Positions 59,064-64,000 of a DNA stretch of 64,000 bases are shown here, in pieces. The DNA is from Agromyces salentinus (GTDB taxonomy: Bacteria > Actinomycetota > Actinomycetes > Actinomycetales > Microbacteriaceae). The translations under genes and the position numbers were made by a program. The stretch lies in assembly GCF_009749395.1 (NCBI RefSeq), contig NZ_WBIR01000010.1, positions 1 to 64,000 of the forward strand, in the 5' to 3' direction. The notes beneath the pieces are model-generated. The model saw nothing but the letters and a program-made list of their open reading frames with translations. It did not search any database and was not told the DNA's origin. Each line of letters starts with the position of its first letter. The stretch's first letter is position 1.

Positions 59064-60044
59064 TCACCCGAAGATGCGGAACGCCACGAACGCGACTGCC
59101 GCGGACGGGAGGATCGAGTCGAGCCGGTCGAGGACCCCGCCGTGGCCAGGCAGCCAGGAACTCATGTCCTTGATGCCGAGATCTCGCTTGACCAGGGACT
59201 CGGCGAGGTCGCCGAGCGTGGCCGTGAGGAAGATCGCGACGCCGAAGATGAGGCCGAACCACCAGGTGTTGCCGAGCAGCAGGACGGACAGGAGCACGCC
59301 CGCCACGATGCTGACTCCCGCGCCCCCGGCGAACCCCTCCCAGGTCTTCTTCGGGCTGATCACCGGTGCCATCGGATGCTTGCCGAACATGAGGCCGAAC
59401 GCATACGCCCCCGTGTCCGCCGAGATCGCCACGATGACGAACGCGAGGGTCCACCACTGCCCACCATCTGCAGCGGTGAGAACCACTGCGAACGTGGCGA
59501 GGAAGGTCACGTACCCCTGGACGAAGGCCCCGGCGACGAGGTCGCGCCCGAGCGCCCTCCCCGAGCTGCGCCCGCTCGACAGTTGCTGCGCGAGCCGCCA
59601 GACGGTCACCAGCGCGATGCCGCCCAGCACGGCGAGGAACTGCCCGCCTGCCCCGCCGTAATACGCGAACGGGACGGCGAGCACCGCCGCGACGACGGTC
59701 GGGATACGCGGAACGTCGTATCCGCCCTTGCGGAGCGCCTGCGCGAGCTCGTAGGTCGCGAAGCCCGCGATGACGACCGCGAACACCATGAACAGCTCTT
59801 TGACCACCAGCAGGCTGAGCAGGAGCGCTCCGCCGAACACGAGCCCGATCAGGGTCGCAAGGATCAGGTTGCGGCCGGTGCGGGCGTTGATCTTCTCCTG
59901 GGCTTGGTCGAACTGCGCCTTGGACGCCTCGAACTGGCGTTCGAGATCGGCCTTCTTCGCGTTGACCTGAGACCGGAATTCATGGCGCGCGCTGCGCTCC
60001 CGCCCCCCGGCGTCCGTATCGTCATGTTCAGGGACGCCCGACAT
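59064..60044 (-). CDS. cdsA: Phosphatidate cytidylyltransferase
   Basis: The 326-residue membrane enzyme makes CDP-diacylglycerol from phosphatidate and CTP. A charged cytoplasmic N-terminus (about 55 residues, partly coiled coil) precedes seven or eight hydrophobic helices. The signature SPKKTWEGFAGG and the terminal GHGGVLDRLDSILPS with its two Asp are intact. The gene is close behind frr and has GAGGG before the ATG. Together pyrH-frr-cdsA is the usual actinobacterial order. Confidence 0.95.
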   Translation of the reverse strand: MSGVPEHDDTDAGGRERSARHEFRSQVNAKKADLERQFEASKAQFDQAQEKINARTGRNLILATLIGLVFGGALLLSLLVVKELFMVFAVVIAGFATYELAQALRKGGYDVPRIPTVVAAVLAVPFAYYGGAGGQFLAVLGGIALVTVWRLAQQLSSGRSSGRALGRDLVAGAFVQGYVTFLATFAVVLTAADGGQWWTLAFVIVAISADTGAYAFGLMFGKHPMAPVISPKKTWEGFAGGAGVSIVAGVLLSVLLLGNTWWFGLIFGVAIFLTATLGDLAESLVKRDLGIKDMSSWLPGHGGVLDRLDSILPSAAVAFVAFRIFG

Positions 60045-60053
60045 GGTGTTCCC

Positions 60054-60608
60054 TCAGACCTCGAGGAGTTCGGCTTCCTTGCGCTTGAAGGCGTCATCGA
60101 TGGCATCCACGTTCGACTTCGTGATCTGCTCGAGTTCCTTCTCGGCGCGAGCGACCTCGTCGTCTCCGACCTCGCCCTTGAGCGCGTCGAGATCGTCCTT
60201 GGCCTTGCGACGGATGTTCCGGACGGAGACGCGAGCGTCCTCGGCCTTCGACTTCACGATCTTGACGAACTCCCGACGACGCTCCTCGGTGAGTTCGGGC
60301 AGCGTGACGCGCACGATGTTGCCGTCATTCGACGGGTTCGCGCCGAGGTTCGGCGTGTCGCGGATCGCCTGCTCGATGTCCTTCAACGCCCCCTTGTCGT
60401 AGGGGGTGACGACGAGGGTGCGGGCCTCGGGGTTGGCGAGCGATGCCAGCTGCGCGAGCGGCGTGGCGGTGCCGTAGTAGTTCACCAGGATCTTCTGGAA
60501 GAGCTGGGGGTTGGCACGGCCGGTTCGGACCGACGCGAAGTCGTCCTTGGCGACCTCGACGGCCTTCTGCATGCGTGCGGTGGCATCGGACAGTACATCC
60601 GCGATCAC
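60054..60608 (-). CDS. frr: Ribosome recycling factor
   Basis: The 184-residue protein splits post-termination ribosomes with [29 protein letters not shown] and the [24 protein letters not shown] helices are typical. The start is a GTG at 60608 with AAGGAG a few bases upstream. It lies between pyrH and cdsA on the same strand. Confidence 0.97.
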   Translation of the reverse strand: MIADVLSDATARMQKAVEVAKDDFASVRTGRANPQLFQKILVNYYGTATPLAQLASLANPEARTLVVTPYDKGALKDIEQAIRDTPNLGANPSNDGNIVRVTLPELTEERRREFVKIVKSKAEDARVSVRNIRRKAKDDLDALKGEVGDDEVARAEKELEQITKSNVDAIDDAFKRKEAELLEV

Positions 60609-60640
60609 GGGGGCTCCTTCGGTTCGCTGCTCAGTACAGT

Positions 60641-61372
60641 CTATCGAGTCGGCGACGGCTCGCTGTTGCTGACGATGGTGCCGAGATCGGCACCCAGGAT
60701 CGCCGCGGTGACGTTGCCGCCGGGCGACATGCCGAACACCTGCATCGGCATGCCGTTGTCCATGCAGAGGCTGAACGCCGTGGAGTCGACGACCTTGAGG
60801 CCGCGCTGGAGCGCCTCCTGGTAGGTGATGCGGTCGATCTTGTGCGCATCGGGATTCGTGCGCGGGTCGTCGGAGTACACGCCGTCGACCCCGTTCTTGG
60901 CGACCAGCACGACGTCCGCATCGATCTCGAGCGCACGCTGTGCGGCCACGGTGTCGGTCGAGAAGTACGGCAGACCCGCACCCGCGCCGAAGATCACGAC
61001 GCGGCCCTTCTCGAGGTGTCGCTCCGCACGCCGCGGAATGTAGGGCTCAGCCACCTGCGTCATCGAGATCGCGGACTGGACCCGCGTCTCGGCGCCGGCC
61101 TGCTCGAGGAAGTCCTGGAGGGCCAGCGAGTTCATCACGGTTCCGAGCATGCCCATGTAGTCGGCGCGGCCACGGTCCATGCCGCGCTGGGAGAGCTCGG
61201 CGCCTCGGAAGAAGTTGCCTCCGCCGACCACGATCGCGATCTCCACCGTCCGCGCCGCGTCCGCGATCTCTCGCGCAAGGGCACTCACGACATCGGGGTT
61301 CACGCCGAGCGATCCACCACCGAACGCCTCCCCCGAGAGCTTGAGCATGACCCTTCGTCTACGTTCCGTCAT
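60641..61372 (-). CDS. pyrH: Uridylate kinase (UMP kinase)
   Basis: The 243-residue amino-acid-kinase-fold enzyme phosphorylates UMP to [15 protein letters not shown] near the start, [13 protein letters not shown], and the [12 protein letters not shown] and ARNGVDGVY-like [14 protein letters not shown] motifs are present. ATG at 61372 is preferred; an in-frame TTG at 61402 overlaps the TAGCTT -10 box and cannot be transcribed from it. The 170-base gap upstream contains the tsf terminator. Confidence 0.96.
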   Translation of the reverse strand: MTERRRRVMLKLSGEAFGGGSLGVNPDVVSALAREIADAARTVEIAIVVGGGNFFRGAELSQRGMDRGRADYMGMLGTVMNSLALQDFLEQAGAETRVQSAISMTQVAEPYIPRRAERHLEKGRVVIFGAGAGLPYFSTDTVAAQRALEIDADVVLVAKNGVDGVYSDDPRTNPDAHKIDRITYQEALQRGLKVVDSTAFSLCMDNGMPMQVFGMSPGGNVTAAILGADLGTIVSNSEPSPTR

Positions 61373-61401
61373 CCCCGACCGTTCCTTCCCCTTGAGAGAC
61401 A

Positions 61402-61407
61402 AAGCTA
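61402..61407 (-). promoter_or_regulatory. -10 box for pyrH-frr-cdsA
   Basis: TAGCTT on the reverse strand predicts a start near 61394 and a leader of about 20 bases containing AAGGA before the ATG at 61372. Confidence 0.45.
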
Positions 61408-61498
61408 GTGGTTCCCGTGCGCCCGCGCGGTGCCGGACGCATCGGTGTTTTCCGCGACCCTTCGGTCAGCGGGCGTCCGGAATCGTCCGGACACAGCA

Positions 61499-61533
61499 AA
61501 GGAGTCCGGATCGCGTGGCGATCCGGACTCCTT
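61499..61533 (-). terminator. Terminator of rpsB-tsf
   Basis: AAGGAGTCCGGATCGC (61499-61514) is perfectly complementary to 61518-61533 with a three-base loop. Reverse-strand transcripts from tsf would end in this hairpin followed by TTTGC-like bases. Confidence 0.9.
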
Positions 61534-61542
61534 CACGACGAC

Positions 61543-62367
61543 TTACGCCGTGGCCTTGAAGCGGGCGAACGAGGTCACGGTGAGGCCGGAGTCGGCCAGC
61601 ACCTTCTGGACCTGCTGCTTGTTGTCGCGCGCGTAGTCCTGCTCGAGCAGGGCGACCTGCTTGAAGAACGAGGTCAGACGCCCCTCGATGATCTTCGGCA
61701 GGGCGGCCTCGGGCTTGCCCTCGTTGCGGCTGATCTCGGTGACGATCTCGCGCTCCTTCTCGACGACGTCGGCCGGAACCTCGTCGCGCGTCAGGTAGGT
61801 GGGATCGAACATCGCGATGTGCTGGGCGATCGCGCGAGCGGTCTCCTCGTCATCGCCCGAGTAGGACACCACGACGCCGATCTGGGGCGGCAGGTCCTTC
61901 GAGGTCTTGTGCAGGTACACCGCGAACTTCTCGCCGGGCAGCGTGACGGCACGCGTGAGCGCGACCTTCTCGCCGAGGATGGCGGCCTGCTCATCGATGA
62001 CCTCGCCGACGGTCTTGCCGTCGAGCGGTGCCGCGAGGGCGGCGTCGACATCGGCGGCGCCGGCTGCGGCGACCGCGTCGAGCACCTTCTCGGCGAGCGT
62101 GACGAACTTGTCGTTCTTCGCGACGAAGTCGGTCTCGCACGCGAGCTGGATCAGGGTGTAGCCCGCGGGCGACTCCTTGGCAGCGACCAGGCCTTCGCTC
62201 GTGGAGCGATCGGCACGCTTCGCGTTGCCCTTCGCGCCCTTGAGACGGAGGATCTCAGTGGCCTTCTCGAGGTCGCCGTCGGCCTCCTCGAGCGCCTTCT
62301 TGGTGTCGACCATGCCCGTGCCGAGCTGCTCGCGCAGGGCCTTGATGTCGGCGATGCTGATTGCCAT
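61543..62367 (-). CDS. tsf: Translation elongation factor Ts
   Basis: The 274-residue protein exchanges GDP for GTP on EF-Tu. It starts MAISIADIKALREQLGTGMVDTKKALEEADGD, carries LIQLACETDFVAKND (TDFV motif contacting EF-Tu) and the dimerisation region. ATG at 62367 matches the family start, though an ATG at 62376 with AAGGAG closer to it would add three residues. It is 39 bases behind rpsB and ends at a strong terminator. Confidence 0.97.
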   Translation of the reverse strand: MAISIADIKALREQLGTGMVDTKKALEEADGDLEKATEILRLKGAKGNAKRADRSTSEGLVAAKESPAGYTLIQLACETDFVAKNDKFVTLAEKVLDAVAAAGAADVDAALAAPLDGKTVGEVIDEQAAILGEKVALTRAVTLPGEKFAVYLHKTSKDLPPQIGVVVSYSGDDEETARAIAQHIAMFDPTYLTRDEVPADVVEKEREIVTEISRNEGKPEAALPKIIEGRLTSFFKQVALLEQDYARDNKQQVQKVLADSGLTVTSFARFKATA

Positions 62368-62406
62368 GTCCGGCATTCTCCTTTGAGTCTGAGTTGGTCG
62401 GCGGAA

Positions 62407-63336
62407 TTACTCTGCTGCAGCCTCGGCAGCGGCCTCGTCGTCGGCCGACTCGGTCGCGGCGACCTCGGTCGCAGCCTCGTCGACGACCTCGGCGGCCTCG
62501 ACCTTTGCCTCGGCCTCGGTCTCGGCGACCTTCTCGGTCTCCGCAGATGCCTGCTCGGGGGTGGTCTCCGAACCGGCCTGGAGAAGCTCCTTCTCCCACT
62601 CGGCCAGCGGCTCGACGGCCGAGACGTTGCCGGCTTCCTCGGGCTTCTGGTGGCGCTCGATGAGGCCCTCGGCCGCGGCATCCGCGATGATGCGGGTGAG
62701 CAGTGCGACCGAACGGATGGCGTCGTCGTTGCCCGGGATCGGGTACTGGACCTCATCGGGGTCGCAGTTGGTGTCGAGGATGCCGATCACGGGGATGCCG
62801 AGCTTCTTGGCCTCGTCGATCGCGAGGTGCTCCTTCTTGGTGTCGACCACCCAGAGCGCCGACGGCGTCTTCGACAGGTTGCGGATGCCGCCGAGCGACT
62901 TGTGCAGCTTGTCGAGCTCGCGCTTCTTGATGAGGAGTTCCTTCTTGGTGAAGCCACTCGTGGTGCCTTCGAAGTCGAGCTCCTCGAGCTCCTTCATGCG
63001 CGCGAGGCGCTTGGAGACGGTCTGGAAGTTGGTGAGGAGGCCACCGAGCCAGCGCTGGTTCACGTAGGGCTGGCCGACGCGGGTCGCCTGCTCGGCGATG
63101 GACTCCTGCGCCTGCTTCTTCGTGCCGACGAAGAGGATGGTGCCGCCGTGGGCGACCGTCTCGCGGACGAAGTCGTACGCCTTGTCGATGAAGGCGAGCG
63201 ACTGCTGCAGGTCGATGATGTAGATGCCGGAACGCTCGGTGAAGATGAACCGCTTCATCTTCGGGTTCCAACGGCGGGTCTGGTGCCCGAAGTGCACGCC
63301 GCTGTCGAGCAGCTGGCGGATGGTGACGACGGCCAT
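62407..63336 (-). CDS. rpsB: 30S ribosomal protein S2
   Basis: The 309-residue protein is typical S2 to about residue 240 ([69 protein letters not shown]). An acidic Ala/Glu-rich C-terminal tail of about 65 residues follows, longer than in most bacteria. AAAGGAG lies eight bases before the ATG. It heads the rpsB-tsf operon, with a long untranslated leader. Confidence 0.97.
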   Translation of the reverse strand: MAVVTIRQLLDSGVHFGHQTRRWNPKMKRFIFTERSGIYIIDLQQSLAFIDKAYDFVRETVAHGGTILFVGTKKQAQESIAEQATRVGQPYVNQRWLGGLLTNFQTVSKRLARMKELEELDFEGTTSGFTKKELLIKKRELDKLHKSLGGIRNLSKTPSALWVVDTKKEHLAIDEAKKLGIPVIGILDTNCDPDEVQYPIPGNDDAIRSVALLTRIIADAAAEGLIERHQKPEEAGNVSAVEPLAEWEKELLQAGSETTPEQASAETEKVAETEAEAKVEAAEVVDEAATEVAATESADDEAAAEAAAE

Positions 63337-63495
63337 GAGCCGTACTCCTTTGTTCTCAGTTGACGCTCCGACCGGCGGCCGGAACCCTGGTGCCCGGCAC
63401 GGCTCCGCCCGGTGCAGTTCGCGAGAACTGGGTCGGGACTGAGTGGAGTCGTTGGCCGAAATGGCACGCGTAGTCACCTCGACAGGCGAGGTGCT
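63337..63495 (-). promoter_or_regulatory. Probable structured 5' leader of rpsB
   Basis: Between the predicted transcription start and the rpsB ATG lie about 160 bases with a short stem CACCTCG/CGAGGTG near its beginning and several GC-rich inverted segments. It could hold autoregulatory sites for S2 or simply be an untranslated region. Confidence 0.35.
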
Positions 63496-63501
63496 CCTGC
63501 C

Positions 63502-63507
63502 ACTCTA
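63502..63507 (-). promoter_or_regulatory. -10 box of rpsB-tsf
   Basis: TAGAGT on the reverse strand predicts a transcription start near 63495. Confidence 0.45.
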
Positions 63508-63606
63508 CCATCGCGACCTGTCCTCCCCAACCGGCGGCGGTGGCGGAGTCGGGGCGGTTCCGGCCCCTCGTGAATCCGGATGCCGCGAGCGGACGAGCAT
63601 CGCAGC

Positions 63607-64000
63607 ATGAGAGTTCGAACCGACCGGCGTCCACTGAAGAACGACTCGCGTCGCCGGGGCCCGGCCCTCGCGTCGCGCGGCGCTCTCTCACTCCTCCTCG
63701 TCGCGCTGGCCGCGGCGTTCATGCCGGCGGGCGGATCCGCCTCCGCGTCCGCTCCAGCGGCGGAGGTGCGGCCGAGCGATGCAGGTCTAGCCGCCGCCGT
63801 CGCCGCACCTCCTCGCTCCGAGTCGGCCGGATCATCGGCGCCCGATGCGGTCGCTCCCGTCCGTACCCGGTCGAACGAGGTGATCCCCCGGATGCTCCTT
63901 CGCCCCGGGGTTGACGTGGTCGAGGCGGATCCCTGGACCTGGCCGACGCCCATCCCGATCAGGGTCCTCGCTCCGTTCCGGGCTCCGCCCACGCCCTACG
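63607..64000 (+). CDS. M23-family peptidase, N-terminal part (cut by window end)
   Basis: The ATG at 63607 opens a frame that runs off the right edge with no stop (131 residues seen). It begins with a basic N-region and a signal-peptide hydrophobic core (LSLLLVALAAAFMPAGGSASA), then a disordered Ala/Pro/Ser stretch, and ends WTWPTPIPIRVLAPFRAPPTPY. That last segment matches the region just before the GHRGID zinc motif of secreted murein DD-endopeptidases encoded next to rpsB in actinobacteria. The catalytic part is outside the window, so the family call is inference. Confidence 0.75.
   Translation, partial: MRVRTDRRPLKNDSRRRGPALASRGALSLLLVALAAAFMPAGGSASASAPAAEVRPSDAGLAAAVAAPPRSESAGSSAPDAVAPVRTRSNEVIPRMLLRPGVDVVEADPWTWPTPIPIRVLAPFRAPPTPY

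Noticed and set aside
61402-61404. TTG start of pyrH at 61402
   Set aside because: It lies within the probable -10 box; ATG 61372 fits the family start.

Overview
The window is one continuous stretch of very GC-rich actinobacterial chromosome, by eye about 70% GC. Gene content, GTG/TTG starts, TAnnnT -10 boxes and widespread leaderless genes suggest Microbacteriaceae, perhaps near Agromyces or Microbacterium; the genus is inference. I count about 59 protein genes, two of them cut by the window edges, plus two tRNAs, one TPP riboswitch and several clear hairpin terminators. I see no rRNA, insertion sequence, prophage, CRISPR array or attachment site. No gene-free gap exceeds 300 bases.

Layout. 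1-3951: end of an upstream gene, then an ABC exporter with a NarL-type two-component system. 4001-9974: aminopeptidase N, an MscS channel coupled to a truncated haemoglobin, and a flavin dehydrogenase. 10059-15689: an unknown gene opposite a TesB thioesterase, a Rieske lipoprotein, then a reverse-strand block of Ssb, a lipoprotein, EttA and a hotdog thioesterase. 15931-22901: aldo/keto reductase, membrane protein, NAD synthetase, cation antiporter, tRNA-Arg, oligoribonuclease, tRNA-His, a small zincin and a PBP-like serine hydrolase. 22911-26633: a TPP-riboswitch-controlled YkoE/D/C thiamine-type ECF transporter ending in a P-loop kinase. 26736-32596: GerW-like protein, DNA polymerase IV and the gatCAB operon. 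32664-38538: LigA, a Tat-exported phospholipase C-like enzyme, an APH-like kinase and a membrane protein. 38759-50746: cysteine desulfurase with MnmA (tRNA 2-thiolation), then a glycogen/alpha-glucan cluster (GlgX, YbaK, GlgP, GlgE, GlgB). 50807-59043: YbbN-like protein, a fused membrane/lipoprotein, a long DivIVA-type coiled coil, an AI-2E permease, hydrolase, transglycosylase and a small DivIVA-repeat protein. 59064-63336: cdsA, frr, pyrH, tsf, rpsB, with a divergent M23 peptidase running off the right edge.

Most genes are housekeeping. The most interesting signals are regulatory or architectural: at least 16 starts placed exactly 6-7 bases after a TAnnnT box, a 19-codon leaderless ORF overlapping the MscS start, an internal lipoprotein start inside a larger gene, a consensus promoter in front of a structured intergenic region beside mnmA, and an over-represented GCATCCG motif that appears to override codon preference. 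I did not find a convincing new defence or mobile system.
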